From contig NZ_BDJC01000064.1 in assembly GCF_002005565.1 (NCBI RefSeq), positions 1 to 36,916 on the forward strand: DNA of 36,916 bases, in the 5' to 3' direction. The notes beneath the pieces are model-generated. The model ran no database searches and was not told where the DNA came from. It was given only the letters and a program-made list of their open reading frames with translations. This document shows, in pieces, positions 9,892-16,463 of this stretch. The translations under genes were made by a program, and so were the position numbers. This DNA is from Streptomyces sp. JHA26. GTDB taxonomy: Bacteria; Actinomycetota; Actinomycetes; Streptomycetales; Streptomycetaceae. The stretch's first letter is position 1. Each line of letters begins with the position of its first letter.

Positions 9892-10941
9892 GTGGCAGCG
9901 CATCGCAGGCCACGCAAGCGCCCCGCGGGCAACGGGACGGCGCTCCGCGCGGCCCTCACGGTCACCCTGTTCGGCGCGGCCGGCGCGACCGGGCTGGGCG
10001 GGACCGGGCACGCCGCTCCGGAGCCGACCCCGGCGCAGATCAGGGCCAGGGTCGACCAGCTGTACCAGGAGGCGGAGGTCGCCACCGAGCAGTACAACGG
10101 CGCGAAGGAGAAGGCCGACGCCGCCGAGCGGCGCCTGGAGGACCTGCGGGACGAGGTGGCCCGCAAGGAGGAGCGGCTGAACGCGACGCGGGAGTCGCTG
10201 GGCTCCGTCGCGGCGGCGCAGTACCGCGGCGGCGGCCTCGACCCGGCCCTGCAGCTCGTGCTCTCCTCCGACCCCGACCGGTACCTGGAGGACGCCGCGC
10301 TCGTCGAGCGGGTGGGCAGCCGGCAGGCGGCCGCCGTCGGCCGGGCGCGCGAGGAACTGCGGGACGTCGAGCAGCTGCGCGGGGCCGCCCGGATCGAGCT
10401 GGCCTCGCTGACGTCGCGGCAGGCCGAGCTGAAGCGGCACCGCGCCACCGTCACCGGCAAGCTGGAGGCCGCGCGCCGCCTGCTGTCCCGGCTGACGGCC
10501 GAGGAACGCGCCCCCCTCGCCCACGGCACGGACCGCGCCACCCGCTCCGCGGGCGCCCGCGAGGGCCTGTCGGTTTCCGCCCAGGCGCCGAACTCCCGGG
10601 CCGCGGCGGCCGTCGCGTACGCCTACCGGAAGCTCGGCAGCCCCTACGTCTGGGGCGCGAGCGGCCCGGACGCCTTCGACTGCTCGGGCCTGGTCCAGGC
10701 CGCCTACCGCGCCGCGGGCGTCTCCCTCCCCCGCACGACCTACGCCCAGATCGGCGCGGGCCGCCGCGTCTCCCGCTCGGAACTCGCCCCGGGCGACCTG
10801 GTCTTCTTCTACTCCGGCATCAGCCACGTCGGCATCTACGTCGGCAACGGTCGGATGATCCACGCCCCGAACCCCTCGGCGCCGGTACGGGTCGCGCCCG
10901 TCGACCAGATGCCCTTCGCGGGGGCCGCGCGCGTGGTGTGA
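9892..10941 (+). CDS. Secreted NlpC/P60 (C40) peptidoglycan hydrolase
   Basis: A wall hydrolase of 349 residues, expected to cut D-Glu-diaminopimelate-type bonds of peptidoglycan. The N-terminus is Arg/Lys-rich (RRPRKRP) followed by an Ala/Leu-rich hydrophobic stretch ending near GHAAPEP, fitting a Sec signal peptide of about 40 residues. Residues about 45-200 are a long charged coiled coil (EQYNGAKEKADAAERRLEDL). The catalytic domain (about 235-349) has Cys264 in FDCSGL, His312 in SHVGIY and the third polar residue at His324 in HAPN. This coiled-coil plus C40 layout is shared with mycobacterial RipA-type and Streptomyces hydrolases. GTG 9892 is the first start in frame; GGAAGGA lies about 12 nt upstream, slightly distant. 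Confidence 0.93.
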   Translation: MAAHRRPRKRPAGNGTALRAALTVTLFGAAGATGLGGTGHAAPEPTPAQIRARVDQLYQEAEVATEQYNGAKEKADAAERRLEDLRDEVARKEERLNATRESLGSVAAAQYRGGGLDPALQLVLSSDPDRYLEDAALVERVGSRQAAAVGRAREELRDVEQLRGAARIELASLTSRQAELKRHRATVTGKLEAARRLLSRLTAEERAPLAHGTDRATRSAGAREGLSVSAQAPNSRAAAAVAYAYRKLGSPYVWGASGPDAFDCSGLVQAAYRAAGVSLPRTTYAQIGAGRRVSRSELAPGDLVFFYSGISHVGIYVGNGRMIHAPNPSAPVRVAPVDQMPFAGAARVV

Positions 10942-10976
10942 GACCGACGGGCCGGACCGGATGCGCGCGCGAACCC

Positions 10977-11005
10977 TTGCCACGCCGAAGGTCCCGCCCT
11001 ACTCT
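10977..11005 (+). promoter_or_regulatory. Promoter of the pectate lyase gene
   Basis: TTGCCA (10977-10982) and TACTCT (11000-11005) with exactly 17 nt between them give a good HrdB-type promoter. The predicted transcription start is about 11011-11013, so the mRNA has a leader of about 250 nt before ATG 11260. Confidence 0.65.
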
Positions 11006-11014
11006 CGCGGTCGG

Positions 11015-11030
11015 TGAAAGCGCTTTCTCA
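11015..11030 (+). promoter_or_regulatory. Palindromic operator at the pectate lyase transcription start
   Basis: GAAAGCGCTTTC (11016-11027) is a perfect 12-bp palindrome with a central GCGC, the form bound by LacI-family sugar repressors (compare CebR sites and the Bacillus cre consensus). It begins a few bases after the predicted start of transcription, where a bound repressor would block initiation or elongation. The cognate regulator is not in this window. Confidence 0.6.
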
Positions 11031-11051
11031 CCTCTCATGCTTTGTCATGCT

Positions 11052-11089
11052 CAGCTCAGACTAGCCATTTCGCCGTCTCGCCTGAGCTG
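11052..11089 (+). other. Inverted repeat in pectate lyase leader
   Basis: An 8-bp perfect inverted repeat CAGCTCAG/CTGAGCTG (11052-11059 and 11082-11089) in the long untranslated leader. It may form a stem-loop or be a second binding site. The remaining leader to 11259 shows no convincing ORF. Confidence 0.35.
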
Positions 11090-11259
11090 TATCCGGGTGT
11101 GAGGCGCTGCCACCACAGCACGTCACCGCACACGGAACTCAGACAGGTGGGCACGAGGGAAACCGCTTCACATCCACCGGGGCGGCAACCCCACGGCCCC
11201 GCCGAACGACAACAGCGTGCGGCGCCCCCGCCGCGCGAAGACGAAAGGCGAGGCGAGAC

Positions 11260-12810
11260 ATGAGACGACCAGTCGCCGTACGGCTCTCGGCCGCAGTGGG
11301 CACGCTGGCCCTGGCGGCCGCGGCCGGCGCGGTCCTGACGGCCCCCGAGGCCTCGGCCGCGGCCGCGGGCGCCACCGGCTACGCGACCCAGAACGGCGGG
11401 ACCACCGGCGGCGCGGGCGGGCAGACCGTCCGCGCCACCACGGGCACCGCGATCCACCAGGCCCTGTGCAACCGGGCCTCCAGCAGCACCCCGATCGTCA
11501 TCCAGGTCGAAGGCACCATCAACCACGGCAACACCACCAAGGTGTCGGGCGACAGCTGCAACACCGCGGCCGACAAGATCGAGCTGAAGCAGGTCAGCAA
11601 CGTCACGATCGTCGGCGTCGGCAGCGGCGCCGTCTTCGACCAACTGGGCATCCACATCCGGGAGTCCAGCAACATCGTCATCCAGAACGTGACCGTCCGG
11701 AACGTCAAGAAGTCCGGCTCGCCCACCTCCAACGGCGGCGACGCCATCGGCATGGAGAGCGACGTCCGCAACGTCTGGGTCGACCACGCCACCCTGGAGG
11801 CCTCGGGCGGTGAGTCGGAGGGCTTCGACGGCCTCTTCGACATGAAGGACAACACCCAGTACGTGACCCTGTCCTACAGCGTCCTGCGCAACTCCGGCCG
11901 CGGCGGGCTCATCGGCTCCAGCGAGAGCGACCGCTCCAACGGCTACGTCACCTTCCACCACAACCTGTACGAGAACCTCGACTCCCGCGCGCCCCTGCTG
12001 CGCGGCGGCATCGCCCACATCTACAACAACCACTACGTGCACCTGAACGAGTCCGGCATCAACTCCCGCGCCGGGGCGAAGGCCCGGGTCGACAACAACT
12101 ACTTCGAGGACTCCAAGGACGTCCTCGGCACCTTCTACACCGACGCGGCCGGCTACTGGCAGGTCAGCGGCAACATCTTCGACAACGTGACCTGGTCCGA
12201 GCCCGGCGAGGACAACAACCCGGCCGGCCCGAACCCTCAGTCCAACACCAGCGTCAGCATCCCGTACTCCTACAGCCTGGACGACGCGTCCTGCGTGCCG
12301 GGCGTCGTGAGCCGGACGGCCGGGGCGAACAAGGGCCTGCAGGTGTCGGACGGCAGCTGCTCGGTGCAGTCCCCGGGTCCCACCGACCCGACCGAGCCGA
12401 CGCCGGACCCGACCGACCCGACGCCCGGCCCGACCCAGCCCAGCGGCACCAACCTCAGCCTCGGGGCCGGCGCCGACGGCTCCTCCAAGGCGAGCGGCAC
12501 GAGCTACGGCAACGTGCGCGACGGCGACCTGAGCACCTACTGGTCCCCGGTCGGCTCGACGGGCTCGATCTCCGTCAAGTGGGGCACCGCCACCACCGTG
12601 TCGAAGGTCAACATCAGGGAGGCGGCGGGCAGCGCCGGCACCATCGGCTCCTGGAAGGTCGTCAACGGCGACACCGGCGCGACCCTGACCTCGGGCAACG
12701 GCGCGGGAGTCATCGCCTTCCCCGCGACCTCGCTGAAGAAGGTCACCTTCCAGATCACCAGCGCGTCGGGTACCCCGAAGGTCGCCGAGTTCGAGACCTA
12801 CGCGGGATGA
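11260..12810 (+). CDS. Secreted pectate lyase (PL1) with C-terminal carbohydrate-binding domain
   Basis: A 516-residue extracellular enzyme cleaving alpha-1,4-galacturonan by beta-elimination. The signal peptide spans about 1-33 (Arg-Arg start, Ala/Leu core, ASAAAAG cleavage region). The parallel beta-helix PL1 (Amb_all) domain covers about 35-370, with VWVDHATL (Ca-binding region), DGLFDMK, the GGLIGSSESD turn and LDSRAPLLRGG carrying the conserved Arg. A Pro/Thr/Asp linker (TDPTEPTPDPTDPTPGPTQP) follows, then a domain of about 120 residues with NLSLGAGADGSSKASG and STYWSP that looks like an F5/8-type (galactose-binding-like) carbohydrate-binding module. ATG 11260 follows AAAGGCGAGG. Expression is probably controlled by the LacI-type palindrome at the promoter. 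Confidence 0.92.
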   Translation: MRRPVAVRLSAAVGTLALAAAAGAVLTAPEASAAAAGATGYATQNGGTTGGAGGQTVRATTGTAIHQALCNRASSSTPIVIQVEGTINHGNTTKVSGDSCNTAADKIELKQVSNVTIVGVGSGAVFDQLGIHIRESSNIVIQNVTVRNVKKSGSPTSNGGDAIGMESDVRNVWVDHATLEASGGESEGFDGLFDMKDNTQYVTLSYSVLRNSGRGGLIGSSESDRSNGYVTFHHNLYENLDSRAPLLRGGIAHIYNNHYVHLNESGINSRAGAKARVDNNYFEDSKDVLGTFYTDAAGYWQVSGNIFDNVTWSEPGEDNNPAGPNPQSNTSVSIPYSYSLDDASCVPGVVSRTAGANKGLQVSDGSCSVQSPGPTDPTEPTPDPTDPTPGPTQPSGTNLSLGAGADGSSKASGTSYGNVRDGDLSTYWSPVGSTGSISVKWGTATTVSKVNIREAAGSAGTIGSWKVVNGDTGATLTSGNGAGVIAFPATSLKKVTFQITSASGTPKVAEFETYAG

Positions 12811-12828
12811 CCGGCCCGCGCTGAAGGC

Positions 12829-12858
12829 GCCCGCCGACCGTCACCCCGGTCGGCGGGC
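12829..12858. terminator. Bidirectional terminator after pectate lyase
   Basis: Perfect 12-bp stem (12829-12840 and 12847-12858) with a 6-nt loop, between convergent genes. The right arm lies inside the last codons of the minus-strand regulator gene, whose stop is at 12841-12843. Confidence 0.75.
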
Positions 12859-13851
12859 CGTCGCCGCTCCCGGCCGGGAACCCCTGGCGGCCAGGACGGC
12901 CTCGCGGGCGAGAACGGCGGCGCGGGACGGAGGTGCGGACGGAGCGGGCGGCACCTCACGCGGGGCGGCACCGTGCGGCGAGCCGATGCGGCAGCCCTGG
13001 CACAGCCCACCGACGAACGCGGCGGGACGCCCCGGTACGCCGCACTCGGTGCACTCCGGCATCAGGCGGCCGACGAGGCGGGGACCGGGATCGTCGTCGT
13101 CCGGCTCCGCTCCACAGTCCGCGTACGGCATCGGCACGGGCGGCAGCTTGTCCCGCAGCCGCCGGGCGACGAGGCCGCGCGGCGCGTGGACGTCGTCCGG
13201 CAGGCCGGTGGTGAGGGCCTTCGTCAGCGAGACGGGGGTCGCGCCCCGCTCCAGCCACGGGACGACCAGGTCGGTCAGGTCGTGGCAGTCCGCGTCGGAC
13301 AGGGCGAGCCGGGGCTCGACGCGGCCGAGCCGGGCGAGGGTGCGGTAGGCGGTGGCACGGTGGGCTGCGGCGGCGGTGGGCGGGGGCCCGGCTTCACCCG
13401 ATGGGGCGGCCTCGGCGTTGTCTTCGATCCGCCTCACCGCGTCCACGGCCTCGTCGCCGCCCAGGAGCCGAGCCCACCAGGCGCTGTCGCGGGCGGTGCT
13501 GGACCAGAAGGTGCGGAACACCCAGCGCGTCCCGCCGTCGACGGTAAGGGCGAGCCCGCGGACGCGGTGGAGGTGCCCGGCGCGGGAGAGGTGGTTGAGC
13601 GCGCTGCGGACGGCCTGCTGACCGTACAGGGGCAGCACTTTGGCGAGGCTCTTCACGTCCATGGCGGCGCCCTCGGGCAGCCGGTCGACGTAGGCGGCGA
13701 TGTAGGCCTCGCGGGCGGGGAGGTGCGAGAAGTCGACGGGCCGGGAGGCGGCGCCGGGCTCGGTGGGGGCCGTGCGTTTGCCGTAGCCGGGATTGGCCAG
13801 GGGATGAGCTGCGGGTGCGGGCAGGGCGGAGCTAGAGTCTTCGTAAGCCAC
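12841..13851 (-). CDS. Winged-helix (MarR-like) regulator with C-terminal zinc ribbon
   Basis: A 336-residue protein. Residues about 42-112 (AREAYIAAYVDRLPEGAAMD, then QQAVRSALNHLSRAGHLHRVRG) form a winged helix with a clear recognition helix and wing, of the type usually annotated MarR-like in Streptomyces. A long Ala/Arg-rich linker leads to a Cys4 motif at C267, C270, C284 and C287 (CX2C-X13-CX2C), a probable zinc ribbon, then a disordered tail. I infer a DNA-binding regulator; target and ligand are unknown. GTG 13851 is chosen with AGGA 8 nt upstream. The gene has a good promoter and a short leader holding a terminator-like hairpin, and a 9-bp repeat that brackets its start, so autoregulation or attenuation is plausible. 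Confidence 0.7.
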   Translation of the reverse strand: MAYEDSSSALPAPAAHPLANPGYGKRTAPTEPGAASRPVDFSHLPAREAYIAAYVDRLPEGAAMDVKSLAKVLPLYGQQAVRSALNHLSRAGHLHRVRGLALTVDGGTRWVFRTFWSSTARDSAWWARLLGGDEAVDAVRRIEDNAEAAPSGEAGPPPTAAAAHRATAYRTLARLGRVEPRLALSDADCHDLTDLVVPWLERGATPVSLTKALTTGLPDDVHAPRGLVARRLRDKLPPVPMPYADCGAEPDDDDPGPRLVGRLMPECTECGVPGRPAAFVGGLCQGCRIGSPHGAAPREVPPAPSAPPSRAAVLAREAVLAARGSRPGAATARRPG

Positions 13852-13870
13852 GAGATCGTTCCTAGAGTCT
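13832..13870 (-). repeat. 9-bp direct repeat flanking the regulator start codon
   Basis: AGACTCTAG (minus strand) occurs at 13862-13870, overlapping the ribosome site, and again at 13832-13840 within codons 5-7, exactly 30 bp apart. It could be a paired protein-binding site on DNA or mRNA. Confidence 0.6.
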
Positions 13871-13886
13871 GCGATCTTGGGGTGAG

Positions 13887-13920
13887 ACCCCGGCGGGTGC
13901 TGCTAACACCCGACCGGGGT
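13887..13920 (-). promoter_or_regulatory. Leader hairpin of the winged-helix regulator gene
   Basis: A 13-bp stem (13887-13899 with 13907-13920, one bulged base at 13913) and a 7-nt loop, lying about 8-42 nt into the predicted transcript. Read on the plus strand it is followed by TGTTTGTC, so it could also terminate plus-strand transcription, but no plus-strand gene ends here. Confidence 0.7.
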
Positions 13921-13935
13921 TGTTTGTCGCTGCGA

Positions 13936-13965
13936 ACGCTAGAGGGACCTGACGGCGCGTCGCAA
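13936..13965 (-). promoter_or_regulatory. Promoter of the winged-helix regulator gene
   Basis: On the minus strand TTGCGA (13960-13965) and TAGCGT (13936-13941) are 18 nt apart, a good HrdB-type promoter. Transcription would begin near 13929, giving a leader of about 78 nt. Confidence 0.65.
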
Positions 13966-14021
13966 GCCGATCACGAAAAGTCACCCTGACCGGTAGAGCG
14001 GCCGGTTGCGGCGGGGAGGGC

Positions 14022-14047
14022 GGGTGGTGGGGAGAACCCCACCACCC
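14022..14047 (-). terminator. Terminator of the XRE/DUF397 operon
   Basis: Perfect 11-bp stem GGGTGGTGGGG/CCCCACCACCC (14022-14032 and 14037-14047) with tetraloop AGAA, 47 nt after the DUF397 stop. Confidence 0.8.
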
Positions 14048-14093
14048 ATTCCTTGCAAACGCCGCTCGGATCCCGAGGCTCGCGTCTCGAAGC

Positions 14094-14342
14094 TCAAGCG
14101 CCGGTGCGGGCGTGGGCGACGAAGGCCGTCCAGGCTCCCCCGGCGACGGCGAACCGAGGACTCCGACGCCCGAGCTTCGAGTCCCGGACGTGCACGGTGT
14201 GGGGGCAGGGGGCGACTTCGACGCAGTTGCCACCCTGACTATCGCTGTAGCTGGACTTGCGCCACTCGAGGGCGACTTCCAGGCAGTTGCCACCCTCGGT
14301 GCCGCTGTAAGTGGACTTGAACCACCGCAGGTCCCTGTTCAT
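14094..14342 (-). CDS. DUF397 domain protein, partner of the XRE regulator
   Basis: An 82-residue protein with two DUF397-like units: WFKSTYSGTEGGNCLEVA (about 7-24) and WRKSSYSDSQGGNCVEVAP (about 27-45), the second continuing to VRDSK and a WTAFV-type end. DUF397 proteins in Streptomyces are small partners of XRE-DUF5753 regulators, as in the Scr1/Scr2-type pairs, where the small protein antagonises or modulates the regulator. The start codon overlaps the stop of the upstream XRE gene by ATGA, indicating translational coupling. A usual DUF397 protein has one unit; the N-terminal half here looks like a partial duplication. Confidence 0.85.
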   Translation of the reverse strand: MNRDLRWFKSTYSGTEGGNCLEVALEWRKSSYSDSQGGNCVEVAPCPHTVHVRDSKLGRRSPRFAVAGGAWTAFVAHARTGA

Positions 14343-15151
14343 GACTCCTCCGCCACCTTGTCGATGAATCGCGCGGACTCCGAAAGACTCAACGCCAGCC
14401 GGAGGATCATCGCATGGCGCTGTGTGGCAATACTGACGCGATCGGGATCCGAGTACAGGACGCCGGCTGTCTGCCCCTCTTCATATCCAACGTGCTCGTG
14501 TTCGGGCGTCTCCAGCAAGACAAGCGGCCCGTTGAGGCCAGGATGCGCGCCGACAATGGGCAACACTTGGACCGTGACATTCCTCTGTTGCGACAGCGTC
14601 AACAGATGGCGCAGCTGCTGTGCGTGCGTCTCAACGCCGCCGACCTTGTTCCGCAGCGCAGATTCGCCAATCACGAAGCTGAAGGACCTGGTTGGCCTGG
14701 CCAACAGGACTTGCCGCTCGAGTCGTGCTGCCACGCGTTCTTCGACGGTCTCGTCATCAAGCGGAGGCCAGTGAGCCTTGAGCAATGACCGGGCCGTCTC
14801 TTCTGTCTGCAAAAGGCCGGGGATGAGCAGCGGCTCATAGGAGCTGAGCGAAATGGCCTCCGCCTCGTACCGGATGAAGTCCTGCGAGAAGGCCGGAAAC
14901 GGCTCCGGCTTCAAATACTCCTGCGCGGCGACCAGCTTCCCGCCCGCCCCGCACACCTGGTCCGCGACCTGGAGCAGCCGCAGCGTGGGCCGACGGCGGC
15001 CGTTCTCCATCGACTTGACGTACTCGTAGTCGTAACCGGCCTCCTTGGCCAGCGCCTCCCGGCCGACGCCGGCCTCCGCGCGCCACATCTTGATCTGGCT
15101 GCCGCAGTACCGCCACGCGATCGGCGGCTGGGAGTTCACCTCGGTCGCCAC
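14339..15151 (-). CDS. XRE-family HTH regulator with DUF5753 domain
   Basis: A 270-residue regulator. The N-terminal Cro/C1-type helix-turn-helix (about 16-70) has RAEAGVGREALAKEAGYDYE and the recognition helix around YVKSMENGRRRP. The rest is DUF5753 (EAEAISLSSYEPLLIPGLLQTEETAR onwards), found in many Streptomyces regulators that control development or antibiotic production with a DUF397 partner. I chose GTG 15151 (GGAGG 5 nt upstream); GTG 15208 is an alternative 57 nt longer. The gene reads less GC-rich and uses more A/T-ending codons than its neighbours, hinting at acquisition. It forms an operon with DUF397 (4-bp overlap) and is divergent from the ATPase gene. Confidence 0.9.
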   Translation of the reverse strand: MATEVNSQPPIAWRYCGSQIKMWRAEAGVGREALAKEAGYDYEYVKSMENGRRRPTLRLLQVADQVCGAGGKLVAAQEYLKPEPFPAFSQDFIRYEAEAISLSSYEPLLIPGLLQTEETARSLLKAHWPPLDDETVEERVAARLERQVLLARPTRSFSFVIGESALRNKVGGVETHAQQLRHLLTLSQQRNVTVQVLPIVGAHPGLNGPLVLLETPEHEHVGYEEGQTAGVLYSDPDRVSIATQRHAMILRLALSLSESARFIDKVAEES

Positions 15152-15281
15152 GCACACCTCCGCCGGGGCCACGCCGGGTACAACCACGCGCTGTACCCGC
15201 TCCGTCACTCGTGAGGCTACGCGCGGGCCGGGACGGTGATCCCGTCAACCGCGAAACATCGACGCAAGGGATGAACAGGGC

Positions 15282-15701
15282 ATGCAGACCCCGTGGCCGC
15301 CGCTCCCCACGACCGCCCCGAAGGACATCGAGTGGCGGCTGCCCCGCCATGCGCGCAGTGTCGGCCGGGCGCGCACCCTCTTCCGCGAACAGGCGGCCTC
15401 CTGGGAGCTGCCGCAGGACGTCACGGACACGGCGGAACTGCTCCTGAGCGAGCTGATGACGAACGCGTACCGCCACGCGAAGGTCCCGGCCGGACGTGAG
15501 ATCCGGGCCCGCTGCGAACTGACGGAGGACCGCCTCCGCGTCACGGTGACGGACGCCTCCGAGGTCCTGCCGACGCCCGCCGCGGCCCGCCCGGACGACG
15601 AGTCGGGCCGGGGACTCGCCCTGGTGGCGGCGCTGGCGGCGGACTGGGGCGTGCGGCGAAGGGAGTGCGGCATCGGCAAGGAGGTGTGGTTCGAGGTGTG
15701 A
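15282..15701 (+). CDS. ATP-binding anti-sigma-factor-like protein (RsbW/HATPase_c_2 type)
   Basis: A 139-residue GHKL ATPase-fold protein. The N box is ELLLSELMTNAYRHA (about 48-62), the G1-like VTVTDAS is at about 87-93, and the G2-like ESGRGLALVAALAADWG is at about 106-122. Such single-domain proteins in Streptomyces resemble the anti-sigma kinases RsbW/SpoIIAB, but most have no known partner. It is divergent from the XRE/DUF397 operon, an arrangement often repeated in Streptomyces genomes, which suggests a functional triad. ATG 15282 follows a weak AGGG. A 7-bp hairpin (15717-15736) after the stop may be its terminator. Confidence 0.85.
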   Translation: MQTPWPPLPTTAPKDIEWRLPRHARSVGRARTLFREQAASWELPQDVTDTAELLLSELMTNAYRHAKVPAGREIRARCELTEDRLRVTVTDASEVLPTPAAARPDDESGRGLALVAALAADWGVRRRECGIGKEVWFEV

Positions 15702-15716
15702 CGTGGGGGCCGCCCC

Positions 15717-15736
15717 CGGGCACCTCCCCGTGCCCG
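15717..15736. terminator. Small hairpin between ATPase and response regulator genes
   Basis: CGGGCAC/GTGCCCG (15717-15723 and 15730-15736) with a 6-nt loop, between two convergent genes. Confidence 0.4.
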
Positions 15737-15743
15737 TCTGCCG

Positions 15744-16463
15744 TCACACCAGCCGGCGCGCCGTGGCCCAGCGGGTCAGTTCGTGTCGGTTGGAGAGCTG
15801 GAGCTTGCGGAGGACGGCGGAGACGTGGGACTCGACCGTCTTGACGGAGATGTACAGCTGCTTGGCGATCTCCTTGTACGCGTAGCCGCGGGCGATCAGC
15901 CGCAGCACCTCGCGTTCGCGCTGGGTGAGGCGGTCGAGGTCCTCGTCGACCGGCGGGGCGTCGGTGGAGGCGAAGGCGTCCAGGACGAAACCGGCCAGGC
16001 GCGGGGAGAAGACCGCGTCGCCCTCCTGGACGCGGAAGACCGAGTCGATCAGGTCCGTGCCGGTGATCGTCTTGGTGACGTAGCCGCGCGCACCGCCGCG
16101 GATCACGCCGATCACGTCCTCCGCCGCGTCGGAGACGGACAGCGCGAGGAAGCGGACGGGCCGCTCGGCGTCGGCCATCAGGGGGGCGCAGCGGCGCAGG
16201 ACCTCGACGCCGCCGCCGCCCGGGAGGTGGACGTCGAGGAGGACCACCTCGGGCCGGGTCGCGGTGATGACGGTGACGGCCTGGTCGACGTCGGCGGCCT
16301 CTCCGACGACCTCCACGCCGGTCTGCGCGGTCTGGCCGATCTCGGCCTGCACCCCGGTGCGGAACATGCGGTGGTCGTCGACGAGGACCACGCGCACGTG
16401 GCGCTCCCCCGCACCGCCGTCCGCCGGTCCCGCCGTTGCGTTGCCCTCGGTCGGGTCGCTCAT
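15744..16463 (-). CDS. NarL/LuxR-family response regulator
   Basis: A two-component response regulator of 239 residues. The receiver domain (about 22-145) has the acidic pair D29-D30, the phospho-acceptor D77 in VVLLDVHLPG, and K131 in GYVTKT. The C-terminal LuxR-type HTH (about 175-236) has LTQREREVLRLIARGYAYKE and SVKTVESHVSAVLRKLQL. ATG 16463 overlaps the stop of the kinase gene (ATGA), so the two are translationally coupled and are certainly partners. Likely targets are the kinase promoter and the divergent PspC/LiaF-like gene, where repeated ATCAGGG motifs lie. The pair resembles the LiaRS/DesKR class. Confidence 0.95.
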   Translation of the reverse strand: MSDPTEGNATAGPADGGAGERHVRVVLVDDHRMFRTGVQAEIGQTAQTGVEVVGEAADVDQAVTVITATRPEVVLLDVHLPGGGGVEVLRRCAPLMADAERPVRFLALSVSDAAEDVIGVIRGGARGYVTKTITGTDLIDSVFRVQEGDAVFSPRLAGFVLDAFASTDAPPVDEDLDRLTQREREVLRLIARGYAYKEIAKQLYISVKTVESHVSAVLRKLQLSNRHELTRWATARRLV

